In this document: positions 35,926-48,900 of the stretch, piece after piece
Numbering within the stretch: position 1 is the first letter of the stretch
Layout of the letters: each line of letters begins with the position of its first letter
From: Eumeta japonica
Lineage: Eukaryota; Arthropoda; Insecta; Lepidoptera; Psychidae
Direction of reading: 5' to 3'
Assembly: GCA_005406025.1 (NCBI GenBank)
Contig: BGZK01000284.1
Span: 248,001-312,000, forward strand
DNA length: 64,000 nucleotides
The notes under the pieces: model-generated
What the model was told of the DNA's origin: nothing
Database searches by the model: none
The model's input: the letters and a program-made list of their open reading frames with translations, nothing else
Translations under genes and position numbers: made by a program

Positions 35926-37935
35926 TAAGGTTTTCAATTTAAGGGCTCGTGGGGAAAGGATTTTAATCTAAAATAATGAAATTGTGAGGGGACATGGTCC
36001 TGTAATGAGTTAATATAAATTCACACTACAACAACATACATTCTTTACAACTATAGATGCTTAAAAAAATAATTAATAGGTGAAACGCTAAAATATTAAA
36101 ACTTTATCGATATAAACGACGTGTAAAGACATCAAACCTATATAAGACGGACTCTGAATAAATATCGTGTTGGTTTAAGTACATTAAGTATGTATTGATA
36201 TACGAAGCAGATATTAATAGAAACAAACATTTGCGTATAGACAATTTCATTACGTATATACATAATAAAATTTGTTAAATATTCCTGAAACCTGTCTGTT
36301 ATCTCAAAATATTCACTAGCGTAATAAATAGCAAAAACAATAAAAAATTGCAATGCTTTTTAAAACCGTTTCGATTATCATAGATTTATGTACACTGATT
36401 TATAATAAAATAAGGATTTTCTTAATAATATTATATATTATGTATTTATAGCTTTATTATTGTTTTAAATGAGCGATCCGTGTACATGTACATGTAATTT
36501 TGTGCATTGATATCGCGAAAAAGCTCCAAAGATCTCGATGAAAATTTATAATTCGATAATGTTTTTCTTCTCAATTTTATTTTAACTAGATTAAAAATAA
36601 TATTTTGTAAACGTTGCTTTAGAGCATCATTTTTTAGGATTTTGAGGTAATTGTATTATTCTTATGCAATCAAATGTAATGCCGAGGTGCCAGTAGGCTT
36701 AGCGTAAAGTTGTCAACAACAAATATATATCCTAATAGTTAATGTTGGAAATGAACTTCAACAACTTTTCCCGCGGGAAGTCATTATATTCCCACGGCAA
36801 AGTTGAAAGATACCGATCATAGCTTGGTTACTTGGCTATGCGCGTATAATGTATAATAACGTAACCATTTCAAAATCAGCACTTCAAATCACCAGGGTGG
36901 GATATTACTAGATTAATACTTGATGCAGCAAGTTCTCTTTCGTCAGCTAACAGAAAGATCATGATTAGCGAACGACAGTCGTTCAAATTTTTTAATGCAT
37001 CTTATCTATATTTTCTACTATCGCAAATTACTGACAATTTTTGGAGATCACTGTAAATTTCTATTATCTTAACTTACAGTTTATTCGCTTCCAGATGTAA
37101 AGCATAAGCAGGTATTTGTATTACTATTGTCGGTATCGCTTCGGCTATCATCTATTTATAATGAGAGCAAAATCCCGAAATATACGTCGGAATAAGCTTT
37201 ACTGTAGTTCTAAACCAGTAAGTTAGGAGGCAAAACTGATGTCTTACGTATGCATTTGCGGAGCGTCTCGGCGTAGAATGCGCTTCACGCTCTGCATCTC
37301 CGCAAAGCCTACATTGAATATGCAATTCCATATTCTAGGGATTTCTGACTTAGTTCCGGTTTGCTGGCCGAACGGATGGGAAGTTCATTTGTGCGTTTTC
37401 GAATATTTATTTGAATTTCCAAATTGTTGACGCTCTGAAAAAACCTGTTTATAAATTGTTCCATTTTAGTTTATTTCTGTCATAAATCTTTTTGATATCC
37501 TATAGAACAACATTTATAACTATAGACCCTAAATACGCTTATAATTATTTCTCGAAATTGTGATTGTCATTTTAAATTTTTGAGCAATCACTACCGAAAA
37601 CGGTCTCAAATGATATCTTTTCAACAAAACCGATATCTACCGTCAAATTTTGATAGGCAAATCCTAAATCCTAAATGTTTCGCAATAAGGTCACAAAGAA
37701 AAAACTTTAAATAAACAAGCGAAAAATTGTACAATATCATTATGAAGTAGTCACTAAATGAAATTCATTTCACATGCAACGTGCCAGTTAGTGAGTTCAC
37801 CATTCCAATAATACAACGGTTATTGGCCACTATGCTCTAACTATCAAAATAGCGATCCTTCCTTCTAAACAAAAAAATCGTTAATATTCATACAATATAA
37901 TAACATTATTTATATTCACATTAAAAAGGGTTCAG
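35926..37935. other. AT-rich DNA, no gene seen
   Basis: Frames at 36138-36353 (minus) and 37239-37430 (plus) have no domain. A GTACATGTACATGTA palindromic run lies at 36481-36495. Confidence 0.5.
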
Positions 37936-38560
37936 ATTTCGACGAGCTTGCATGAAATGATTGTTCAATGTCAATGTTACCAACAACGACCGTCGTTGCC
38001 GATGCAATGACAGTATCGGGACCGACGGCTTAAAGCATTTTTCAAAGAACGGAACGAACGAAGCTGAGACCAGAGCGCCGCCTTCTTAGCTTCATGACGG
38101 AATGAATACTATAATTTGACTGTAGTCAGAAATTTGATCAATTCCCTCGTGGTAAAATTCTGATCTGCCACATTTTTACGCGCTACACTCTCGGTCGCTG
38201 AGCCGTCACGACCGAGACGATACGTTAATACAACAACAATGTCAAATATATAATATCAAATGCAGGAACGTGAAATGGCATAATTTAACATGTATGAAAT
38301 ATTAAACAGGTCGAACACCGAAAAGGAACAACGCGTACGTGCGGATAAATAAATAAAATTATGAATAGTATTTGTTCGGCGATCGCATAGCCGCGATTCC
38401 CGCTTACGACAAAAATCAAACATTTCGACAATGAAAATGTACGTTTTTATGCGCGTCCGTCTCGTATTCTCATCGCTATTTTGGTAAGATAAACATCGGA
38501 ACGCGGGGGAAAACGATTATTTTCTTTTCGTCTTCTCCTTTCTCGCATTGTTTCGTTCGA
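37936..38560. other. LINE-tail motif followed by a GC-richer island
   Basis: CGACGAGCTTGCATGAAATG at 37940-37959 is a LINE C-terminal motif (RRACMK). The following 37980-38560 is CpG-richer, repeat-poor and without long frames, and may be unique or regulatory sequence. Confidence 0.35.
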
Positions 38561-39454
38561 ACCCCCTCACTGGATGAGAGAAAAAGAGAAAGAAACGGAC
38601 AGAAGAAAATTGTTTTCATCTCAGGAGAAGAACATTAAAAATTATACTTTTTCATCAAAATAGAAAAACGTGAACAAAATAAAAAAAACGAACTTGTTTA
38701 TCATAATTTATGATGCCCTTTCTTACTTTTATATGCCGAAATTTTGTATACATTGGGAAAATATTTGTGATCGACTAAACCATACGAGCAATAGATAATT
38801 TTTGTACGAAATTAATCTATTGTGCTATCTTGAATTACTTAACGGTCTTTTGATAGTGAAATTTATCTGTCGTATAAATAATATTTAGGGCAAGTATATT
38901 TTAATTACTTACGATGCACTTTTAATAAAATAACTTTACTGCGTATGTTAAAAAGTAAACACGAAAACCATTGCAATTATTTTGGGCAACACATGATTGT
39001 AAACTATAAAAAGTGGTCATTTAAATATTTTTTTGGCCTCGTATTATTATATCTACCAAAAATATTTTGAAGGAATCCCAAATGGTCTTTGCTAATTATG
39101 CCGTTCAACTTAATATCGAAGACTCGCATTGTTCTGTCGCTTTGTATTTAATTTAAGAATAAGTAACACTTAAATTTAATTTTCTGTCCGACGCTCGTAC
39201 TGTTACATCGGGTTATGTATTTTACTTAAAAATGAGAACACACCTTAGCTGAGACCTATTTTTCTTATTATCCAAGATGGCGTCATACCGAGAAAGTATA
39301 TATCATCCAGTATATCAACAAAGAATCTGAAAGAGTCGCTAGTAAAAATGAATTTCCAAAGGTGGCGTTATTTCAAAACGGATCTAGAAAGATACACATT
39401 TTAATACAGCGGTAAATGCTGAAACTGAGTTCGTCCTTTCGAACTTATAAACAG
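38561..39454. other. AT-rich DNA, no gene seen
   Basis: Nothing recognised. Confidence 0.5.
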
Positions 39455-39545
39455 AACAGGAAAATCATCAAGCGGTGATAAGCCAAATTTTCAATTTCGT
39501 TGTTTTTCAAACTGAGGGTATCGGATTCAAAACCTACCCACGGAA
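39455..39545 (+). repeat. tRNA-derived SINE head
   Basis: AGCGGTGATAAGCC (39471-39484, A-box-like) and GGATTCAAAACCTACCCACG (39523-39542, B-box-like GGTTCAAACCC) show tRNA-type spacing somewhat expanded. It resembles lepidopteran SINEs with GCGGTGATAGCC starts (from memory). Confidence 0.5.
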
Positions 39546-39915
39546 AAATAATCAAGGAGTACTTGATCAAAAGTAAATTTAGTCTTAAAAAATTAATAAA
39601 TCATTTAAGGGCCAATATGTGTGCTGTTATAATAAGGTCCAGTGGAATTTCTCAATTTACCCTTTTATGAATTTAAAAGTTTCGTTATAAGAAAGTAATG
39701 AGACGAAGCTATTATACCGTGTCTGAATATCTTAATGAAAAAAATCCATGGGAGTAAATTGCTTGGTTATCAGGTTCCTTCATATTATTTGTAAATGTCG
39801 ACAAAATTATTAATCACTCAATACTTTGTATTGATGAGTAAAAAAAGAACAATCCTTGAGTTTCTCGCCTATTCTTCTCTCGGTGAATCAGCATTTGGGT
39901 GGTAACGTCGAAAAG

Positions 39916-39985
39916 AATTTATTAATGACGTATTTCAAATGTAATTTCATTGTCTACGAGATAAAGATGTGCTTGGTTTGATTTA
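39916..39985 (+). repeat. LINE 3'-tail-like repeat, copy 2
   Basis: Counterpart of 34095-34166 in the same orientation; ATTAATGACGTATTT is shared exactly. Confidence 0.6.
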
Positions 39986-40001
39986 ATCGTGTGATGCTTC
40001 C

Positions 40002-40074
40002 GAGGGCGTGTTGACCCCTGACGTCGTCACCGCGTTCGTGAGGACGGTCATTCGCCAGTCCCCAACACGCCCTC
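40002..40074. repeat. 12 bp perfect inverted repeat, GC-rich
   Basis: GAGGGCGTGTTG (40002-40013) and CAACACGCCCTC (40063-40074) enclose a 49-base GC-rich spacer containing GACGTCGTC. A second GAGGGTGTG at 40092-40100 echoes the arm. The minus frame 39954-40172 through it has no domain. Confidence 0.85.
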
Positions 40075-40599
40075 AGTTTGGATAGAAAGATTGAGGGTGT
40101 GAACATAGATGGATATGCTATGACCAAACAACTGCCGAAACGTGGCGTGCCAACAGGTATATTTGAGGGCACGAAGGTCGGCCAAAGGTAGAAACGTAAT
40201 GACAGTAAGTAGATTTAATTAGGAGTTAATACGTGTTGATAATGAGCTTGTAATTAGCTGACTCACTTTAGGAATCTTCGATCGTCACTTAACAATACTC
40301 CATCCGCTATTTTATACGTCCAGAATTTGTGAAGGGGTGTGTATCTGCAGAAAAGTGATACGAACCTATCATGCAAGAGCCATGGGTCAATTTATAACAT
40401 TAAATATTATAATAAACATAATATTTTATGTACGCTTTTGTTAATGATCTGTTATTTATTGAAGTGAAACTTCTTTATCGACGTAGTTCAGAAATTTAGT
40501 ATGGCGTTAAAAAAAGAAGCAATGTTTTTTGCAATGTTTTACCTTAAAGGCTGTTTTTTTTTTGGACATCGTTAGGTTAAATTAAAGCTTTTTGCATAT
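40075..40599. other. AT-rich DNA, no gene seen
   Basis: Nothing recognised. Confidence 0.5.
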
Positions 40600-40810
40600 A
40601 TCAAGAACTGATGACAATATGGTATAACTGGACTGATTTTGATGATGGAGCCGGAAGTTTAGCACTAGAACTTCGTAACGAAACAAGGTACCCTAGCAAC
40701 GTTTGAGCTTGTTAGAACTGTTTTAAATGCATTTTGACCGCAAGTGATATTCAGACGGTGATGATGAAGTAGAAAATTAGGCACTAATACTTAACAGTAG
40801 AAAAATGTAG
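40600..40810 (+). repeat. Two diverged units of a satellite-like repeat
   Basis: TGATGATGGAGCCGGAAGTT near 40640 and GTGATGATGAAGTAGAAAAT near 40757, each followed by TAGCACTA or TAGGCACTAA, mark two units about 118 bases apart. They resemble the array at 54100-54580 (GAAGATAGAGACGGAAAGTA). Confidence 0.55.
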
Positions 40811-41869
40811 CTTAGTTATTTTTGCTTAAACCTCGTTTAATCTACCTAATTTAAATATAATAAATAAATATACATATGTCGTAAAGAAGTTCCACTGTTT
40901 ACTTTTGCATTCAAATATGCATACCTTAAATATATACATCTATAAAGTAAATATTTCTTTTATGTTTTTTTTGAGTTTTAAGTGGTGACCATATTAAATG
41001 GAGACCATTAAAAAGCATGAGCAACATAAATTAAGTTAAAATATTGTTGACAATTGTTACTTCAGCCTGTCAAAAATAAGGTTCTATCGATCATCGGTCA
41101 TAGTACTTCATAAGTAACAATAATAATAAAATAAAATCACGCCTATATCCCAGAAGCGCCGGCAGAGACTATAGATGTTATATCATATGTATTTCGAAAT
41201 AATAACCCAACATCCTTTAAATTCAGATCAACTTGCAGTAGACCAAGTTTTTGCTTGAAAAATCGTCCAGAACATTTTTTTCCCAAGAAAGTAGCGGTAA
41301 AAATACGCGTACGAAATGTGTTAAGATTAAGAAAACACGTTTATCATCTCGCCTTTCTGATGTCGCTGCTAAAATACACTAATTTTAATGCAATGTGATT
41401 TTAGAACTTTTTGTTCATGGATAGGTTGATGCTGTTGCGACAAGTTTTGGTCATAATATTTTATTTCTGGTTAAGGGGTTTGAACTTAGCTGTTTGCGCG
41501 GACCCAGGAAGGGTTAACTGCCGCTATCCACACTCATCGCTAATGCAACGATAACATCTGAAAAAATTGGTTGCCTGTAAAGTCGGTATACGGGCGAAAG
41601 TTTTACGTGACAACGACTTTGAATGGTAAAATCATTTTAATGTGAATATTCATTCGTATAGTAGGAAGAAGGATGAAATAATAGTAACAATTTAAAACAT
41701 TTATTTATACAAAGAATTATATTTAAAACATTAATTTATACAAAGAATCTCGCACTGAATTTCATATTAACAAAATTTTATTTTTACCTTTACACATACA
41801 TACGTATTTATATACAAATATACATACAATAACTTGCAATACATTTGCAAGCTATGCACTAATTCTCTA
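40811..41869. other. AT-rich DNA with a small tandem duplication
   Basis: A ~30-base unit, TTTAAAACATTTATTTATAC at 41691 and TTTAAAACATTAATTTATAC at 41722, each followed by AAAGAAT, is duplicated in tandem. At 41138-41172 CACGCCTATATCCCAGAAGC then GGCAGAGACTA resembles a common lepidopteran repeat (CACGCC..TCCC..GGCAGAGAC, from memory). No gene. Confidence 0.5.
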
Positions 41870-42150
41870 GTGCTGCGCGCGCGGCAGACCGATCATAGTT
41901 GAGTGGGAGAGAGACGCAAGGCATTCGGCGGGCCTCTCTCTCGTTCGGTGACTCATCGTAACGTTACCGAGCGTTACACTTTTTCATAAGTGACTCCCAG
42001 CCGCAACCTAATTTAAGACGTTGTCACGTCAAAACCTAATCTTCGTGGCACCGAATGAGGAGGGCTTTTAATTTGACTCAGTCTTAAAATTCATCGGCAA
42101 ATTCACCCATGATGGAGATCGCACCTGGTGCCTTCCACTTGGAAGGCAAT
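41870..42150 (+). repeat. GC-richer fragment of a dispersed repeat
   Basis: CCGAGCGTTACACTTTTTCA near 41967 and TTAAGACGTTGTCACGTC near 42013 match, from memory, strings common in lepidopteran repeats (GAGCGTTACACTTTTTTCGT, GACGTTGTCACGTC). GCCTTCC (42130) and GGAAGGC (42141) form a 7-base hairpin. The boundaries are unknown. Confidence 0.45.
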
Positions 42151-43890
42151 TTTCTTATATTTAGAACCAGTACTGCTATAAAAACGTACGTCGGATGGGT
42201 AAGTGATTAGGATAAACCCAAAAGAGATATGATTTAGATCCACTTCCTGTTCTAAATCTTCTACTTATCAAATATTTCCTCTATTATTTTTAAAGTGAAA
42301 ACTTCTATAGACACGTTAGACTATTTTTGGGCGGTCACTTTTTTTGAAATCATGTCACCTCGTCACCGAAATGCGAACGCAATATATATGAAAACATTTT
42401 TGTATACCTTTGAGAAATTAACGTTTTTAAATTTAGTTCGATTACAATACAATTGTTGTTTTGCTTAAATTAAAAGGCTTACATTTTGAAATCCAAAGCT
42501 CGATATGCAGCGATTTTTATTTCTTTACTGGGCTTGGACAGCGCATCATATATATATATATATATGCTTTAATTAATAAATAATCCTTATAACAGTGTAT
42601 ATATTTCATAATCGGAGTACCTATACATCTGAAAATCAGGCTAATGTTAATGACTTATAAATTAGAATAATCTAATTTATGAAACTACAATTGATTTGAG
42701 AATCCAAACACAAACTACTGTCATTTATTAATTTTCAGTTTTCACTTCTGTCAGCAGTCTCCAATGACTGCTTATTATAATTTTATTTTTTATATACAAA
42801 TTGTTTTTTTTTCTATACGAGTGTTTCGTCTTTCGTATTACGAAAAAAACTTCAAAATGGTACCTCAATACGTACCACAAACAATATCGCTGTGCTTCGA
42901 AAGCGTAACACCTCTCTTTGATTTTTAAAGACCTTAATCCACTCTAGGCAGGTCCGTCCGCCGGCCGCAATCAGAATAGTGGCATATAAAATTCATATCA
43001 GCACTGTGGAGATGCAGGCTTTACGACGACATGAGTACTAAGAAACCTATAAAGGCTCGCTATGTAGGTAACTCATTCGGCACTACATTTTACGACGTTT
43101 AAATAGCTTAAAGAATATTTTGTAGAAATCCTACTAGCTCTATCCGACTTAATCTACTACAGAATGGCTTTGTGCTTTGTAGTGGACGCTTTCCGCTAAA
43201 AAAAATTCTGTACTTAGAATTTTTACAGCTTGTTTTGGAATATCGGAAACGCCCGAGGGAATTGCCTAAACTTAAAGCTTTAAGGACGTTTTTAACTCTA
43301 CTTTCTAGAAATTAACGCATTGAATTTTAAGAGATATCGCAATAGTTAAAAGAAAGAACACGTTTTTAAGGTTTCACGCTATTTTTTTTTTGTTTTACGG
43401 GTTCTTTTAATCGCCCATATTAAACATAGATTTGAGGTAGTCGCATTTTCATCGTCTGCCACGGGTAGTTTTCGTTTAAGCAATTTGATAGGGAAAGTTA
43501 AACATTAGCAAAATTTGTAGAAATTTCAATCTATTCATGCACGTAGCTTCGTGATGTATATTCTTAATTTCTAATTTAGACCCCGGTTTCGGGCAAAAAG
43601 TGTTTTTTTTTTATTTATCGTATTTAATGTCAAATGAGAGCTCTTAAAAACACGTAATTATAAATATATTAAACTCGATACAATACATTAACATTTTAAA
43701 TCGGCAAACGGGAATATCACCTCACTCTATCTTCCAAAGGCCTATCGCAAAAATCATCGAAATAAAATTTTTTTTTTTTTAATAAGACATACGTTAAACA
43801 AAAAATACAATTCGCTAATGGAGTTTTTGATATATAACTCATTTTATAAGTTTACTAAGATTTCTTATTTATAACAGATCCTTAGAGCAT
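42151..43890. other. AT-rich DNA, no gene seen
   Basis: Contains an AT microsatellite at 42549-42565 and a 10-base inverted repeat ATAAATTAGA/TCTAATTTAT at 42657-42680 with loop ATAA. Confidence 0.5.
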
Positions 43891-44100
43891 CTATAAAGGA
43901 CGAGCTTGCATGAACCAATTGACAAATTATGTAAGAGATACATAAAAAGGGCAAACGGAGGTCACAGATCTTCACATGAGATCCGTCCGATTGCCCTTTC
44001 GGAAATTGGCGTGTGTGAAATTTGTTTTTGAAAACATCAAAAATATCCTCAAGGTCAATTTTCAGAATTCCAAAAATATACACACACGCACAAACCACAT
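43891..44100 (+). repeat. LINE-tail motif
   Basis: GGACGAGCTTGCATGAACCA at 43899-43918 is the third occurrence of the GACGAGCTTGCATGAA motif. In lepidopteran LINEs this encodes RTSLHE or RRACMK near the end of ORF2 (from memory). The minus frame 43865-44098 is a shadow. Confidence 0.4.
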
Positions 44101-47100
44101 AAGGTCGTAAAAAGAGTCAGAATAACTTTCAGCAAACAACTTAGAGTAATGTTAAAAAGGTTTTGATAATAAAATTATTGTATAAGTTACAAGGCTTTTA
44201 CACAAATACACAATGTTATACAGTATGTTTTATGTTATAATTTATATGATAAGGAAAATATAACACAGAACAACCTATCTTACAATTTCCATGATCGTTC
44301 AGGATTAATTATTTTTGTCTAAAGTAGTAAGTGCTAGTGTTGTTGTAGAATTGTTTTCGGAGTTTTCATTTTAATCTGTAATATTATGATTTCATTTACT
44401 TTTGTTTTCAAGTTTTCTTCCATCGGTAAATTCTCCCTATTCAATATTAATATTGAAATTGTATTTCTGACAAAAATAAATATTTTTTTCCATCCTTTAC
44501 ATAAATCAGTACATTCACCAGAGCTTTCTCTATATTAAAAACTCACAAAGTGCTTGTAAAACATAGTTCGTCATAAAAAACCCGCTGTCGAAAATGCCAT
44601 ATTGATTCACAACTTAGCTCACACGGAGTAACAACTTTTAAGTTAGACTATAAGTTACCTTGTAAACTAAGTATAACCAAGTTAAAGTTCGCGTTTTGAA
44701 TACAGAATGAGGGTAGAACCAACGTTTTCGGGCGAAAGCTGAACGTTGTACAGTTAGAGATAAAGTGATTGATTATGTTCACATCTGTAGATACACATAA
44801 AAAATAAATGAATGGAATTCAATAAATTACAAAATAATACTCCTTTTACATACCGGATATAATTTTTTTTATGAAAAAGTTCTCTTTTTCGCCAAATGGC
44901 GTCTCTTTAATCAAAGCTTTTATGCAATGGAATACAGGGATCCAAAATCTTTAACCGAAAGTCTTTCAGCTGTAGAATATTTTTTCTTCTTCGTTCAAGA
45001 TAACAAACTGTTTCTAACTTGTTATTTTCAAACAAAAATCTCTATAGTTATTTACTGCAACTTCTTTTGCACAAGGGCAACATGTTAAATTCTTGACCGT
45101 GACCGTGAAAAGTAAAACATTATTACTCTAGAATATTATTGCACTGGTAGAGAAATCTCTTATCTCGGCTCGTCTTGGCAGGCTTATATTGGGCAGCCTC
45201 TCTGTATACCGGGACTAAGCCAGACCGAGAAACGAAGAACCACAGGTTTTGTGAAACATATATGGTTCGCCCTCATCACGCATACTTCCACAAACGCTGA
45301 CTGTTGATGTTTTGATACTATCCATGTACACGTACGATGGATAAAAATACTTTTCAATATAATGTAAGGATAACATAAACTCATGCCTGTTTCCGAGCAG
45401 ACAAACACAATTGATTGTCACATGACACAAACTTTGCATGTCTCTCTTGCTTCACTTGAGCCCATCATTCTTGTCAAGCAAGCTCGTCGGTTTCGGGTGC
45501 TTAAAATTTGGCCTTTTTCTTTAATACGCCACCAATTTGGTCTGCATAGGATTTCTTATGCATGCATATGCATAGGATTTATTTTTTTCTTCTCTATATA
45601 AACGTTTCTAACATAATACATTCACACACGCAGCAAAACGGAGAAGAAAAATATGTAATACATTTTTTAACAAAAGACAGACCATTGAAAAGTAAATTGT
45701 GATAAGAAGAAAGTGTCACGGCGTTTTCACGTATCCGTAGTTTACCTAATAAAGTGCTGCTTTGTATTAGCATTGGCGGTGTCCGACATCCGACGTGCGA
45801 TAGCTATCCGGCAAAGAGAACTCGTTTTCCGTTTAAAAGGTACTCTGTTGAACCACATTTGATAATATTTATGACATTTTTTTCACGCCTAACTTTTGAT
45901 ATGCAAATGTTTTGACTAAGATGCACTCATTCGTTTGAATAAATTCAATTGTATACTGTATTTATATGAGTTTTGTAAATCAAAGTGTATGACGGCATTT
46001 TGTATCGACATATTACTTTTATGTTTATTTTATTTACTGCCATAACTTTAATACCACAATAATTGAGTCTCCTTTTAGAATTTATAATTAAGTGCGTTCG
46101 TTAATAAATATTTTAGCAAATAATATTTGTTGTTATATTGCTTTAAGGATGTTAGTGTAAAAAAAATCAGAATATAGTTTAGTAAATCACGGAAGTTGCG
46201 GGCACCGATGTGAATCATCATGAAGTTGATTGAATGCTAAATTTACGGAAGTTGTGCTCGTCAATATAAAGACACCATGAAGTTAGTTTCGAATGAGAGT
46301 TTATTTATTTCGCGGTTTCAAATATGTAATTACATTAGAGCTTAGATAACTGGTGTATATTAATTTCGTTTTTTCCGACTGTAATACAAGGTCTATCTAT
46401 GCTTTCTTAGAAACATGTTTCCTTAAAAAAAATCGTTACTATGACTACTAAGTACTGCCGTCTAGAATAAATATCATAAATTTTTAAAAGCCTCCATAAA
46501 TATATTCAGATATTTCTATTTAAAACTAAAAGATGGTAGTATTAAGATAAGCTTTTGCGATTACTTCCTGAAAATTTAACGACTTATGCTTAGTATTTAA
46601 GTATGTATAGAAGGTATTTTTAAGTTATTGACGCAAAGAAGTAAAACTTCTCACGTACCTGCGCATGTGTATGTACACGCATTGTTTTTTTTTTTTATTT
46701 TATTTGTGTTACATTAATTTTTTATTAACATAATTATCGAGTACACAATCAAATGTGTTGTTACCATACAGATCGATATCAGTTTCATCATTCTCTTTTA
46801 CTTTTAGATAACAATAAAGAATCTAAAATTTTGTGATCTACGACAAGAAATAATATTTTATTCTTTGACGTGGACGCCTTTGCGATTGTTGCAAATGTTT
46901 CTTTTGACGTTTAATTTTCAAGCGAACGTCAAAAACGCAAAATCTGCCAGACAATCTCTGCGCGTACCGAGGAAGAAAATACAGAATTTATAGGAAAGAG
47001 TTACATTAGAAGATTTTCAGACGATTTTCGGGCGTACACGAGTCTATTCAGGAATATGATGAAAGAAGTTTGTGGAAATATATGGACCGCTTTTCAGGAA

Positions 47101-47940
47101 GGTCTTCGGAGATGACGGATGCGCATTTAACGAAGAAAATCAAGTAAAAATGCTGCGGTAGAATTATCGTAAAAACATTTTCACTACGAGCTAATGCTGG
47201 CAAACAGCAATACCGCCGCAATTATATTGTAAAAACATGATGATAGATACAAATCCGTCGTCACACTCTCGTACAGAGAAAATCTAGTATTCGCCCAATG
47301 ACAACTACGTAAGAATTCTCAGCTTCGTCAGCAAAAGTCAAACAAAATTTGTAAATGAATGCTTTGTTAGTGAGATCGAAGGCAAGATTTGTTATTTACA
47401 AACGAAGTAGTTTGCAAATAGTACGAGATATATCCCAGCGAAATATCTTGTTCAAGTTACAACGTGGATAAGAAACAGAAATTACTCAGTCCTTTATCAT
47501 GAACTACTCCAAATATTTGGAGTAAATTCATGTTCATTATGTTTTATACTCACTTTTTATTGCACAATAATCGTACAGTTAAGCATTTAAGATAACAATT
47601 AAATGAAAATGCAATCATTCAAATGACGTACAATATACAGAAATGAAATACATATACACAGCACTGATGGAAATGGACTGAAGGCGCCTGTCACTAAGAT
47701 ATATATCGGTATATATAATTTACGGTCGTGCTCATACTTGTCAATCTGTGTATAAGTTTACTAGCTGTGCGCGCACTAGTGGGTATATCATCTATACATT
47801 CACTACTGGGCAAGCGCAACACGTCATACTTATAGCTACAGATCTAATGTTAGCATTAACACTTCACGTGACCGTATCGATCACGGATGCTTTCAGATTA
47901 GATCCCATCCGACCTACCTAAAGATGCTTTCACATAAAAA
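44101..47940. other. AT-rich DNA, no gene seen
   Basis: A GC-richer patch at 45110-45560 has overlapping frames on both strands but no domain. A TTTTGACGTT/AACGTCAAAA hairpin lies at 46902-46934. At 47760-47783 ACTAGCTGTGCGCGCACTAG resembles a degenerate minus-strand Helitron 3' end (CTAGCTGTGCCCGCG), but no second end was found. Text at 46860-47480 is slightly GC-richer and unassigned. Confidence 0.4.
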
Positions 47941-48900
47941 AAAAACACCGGTAGCACTCCGGGAGTGCCGGCAGAAGTGAAAACTTCAATATTAACGTTG
48001 TGTTTAATTATAAGTACAAAAGTACTATCATTTATGGAGGTAGAATACAATGTTTATTTATTGCGCTATCGTACACAAATATGACAATTTATATGTTATT
48101 ATTTATAATATTATATCGTTATTTATATATTACATTAAATTTTATCTCTCAGAAAAATCAACTTCCATCCATAATTTCGACGACTTTTTGACCATCGTTA
48201 TTACTAGAATCATCATCGCAAATTTTTATTCGAAATTATTTTTTTGGTAAACCTACACCGCAAATGGACTTATTGTGGTGTCATGAAAATGTAGGTTAAT
48301 GCTATAAAGTATAAACATATTACAAATATTACATCTATTATGTGTAAATACAGACTCGATCGAAACCTAATCTTATTATTAAAATTGTATTTATTACTAT
48401 TATTATTATTCGTTTTTTTTACGTTTTATAGTGCTCAGCTTATAGCTGGTTTTCTTGACGGCAGTTACGGGCTAAAGCCAAGTAAGAGTTTTTCATCTAG
48501 TATATTTATAAAGTACTCACTCATTTTCTTTCACTACTTCATCATCACTTTTTTCATTAATAGATGCACTTTGTTCAATTTCCATAATTTAAACAATTCA
48601 CATATACGAATACACAACAGTCTGGTTACTACACAACAGTCAAGCCATCAGCTGTCACCATCCTTGGATACGCGTGGCACGCTGTACATAAACACACACG
48701 GACATTCGCGCAAGCGCCCTGTGCCGCCTAAACGGAGCAGCACACTCAGGCACGGTAGAAAGAGTGGGAGATACTAGTTCCTCTCCCTTCCCCTCGATCT
48801 TACGCTTTTTCGATCAGCATGACGTGACCCTGATGCGAGTTTGGAAGTTTTTACCCATACAAAAAAGTGCTCAGCACCGCTAAAGAAGTTTTCACTTCAA
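47941..48900 (+). repeat. Block bounded by matching hairpin motifs, possible mobile element
   Basis: The left boundary has a GCACTCCGGGAGTGC palindrome (47954-47968) then GAAGTGAAAACTTC (47974-47987). The right boundary has GTGCTCAGCAC (48868-48878) then GAAGTTTTCACTTC (48885-48898). Both are a short hairpin followed by a GAAGT-N4-ACTTC hairpin, in the same order. Inside is the longest frame of the window (48340-48777), leucine- and serine-rich without a domain. Copies of the right motif occur at 22037 and 56179. Confidence 0.4.

Noticed and set aside
47760..47783. Minus-strand Helitron 3' end
   Set aside because: ACTAGCTGTGCGCGCACTAG fits the CTAG plus hairpin idea, but the sequence is itself symmetric and no partner end was found.
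48340..48777. 145-codon plus-strand open frame, longest in the window
   Set aside because: The start is a Leu/Phe/Ile run from AT-rich DNA, the rest is Ser/His/Arg-rich without a domain, and it lies inside a repeat-bounded block; no promoter or splice context is visible.
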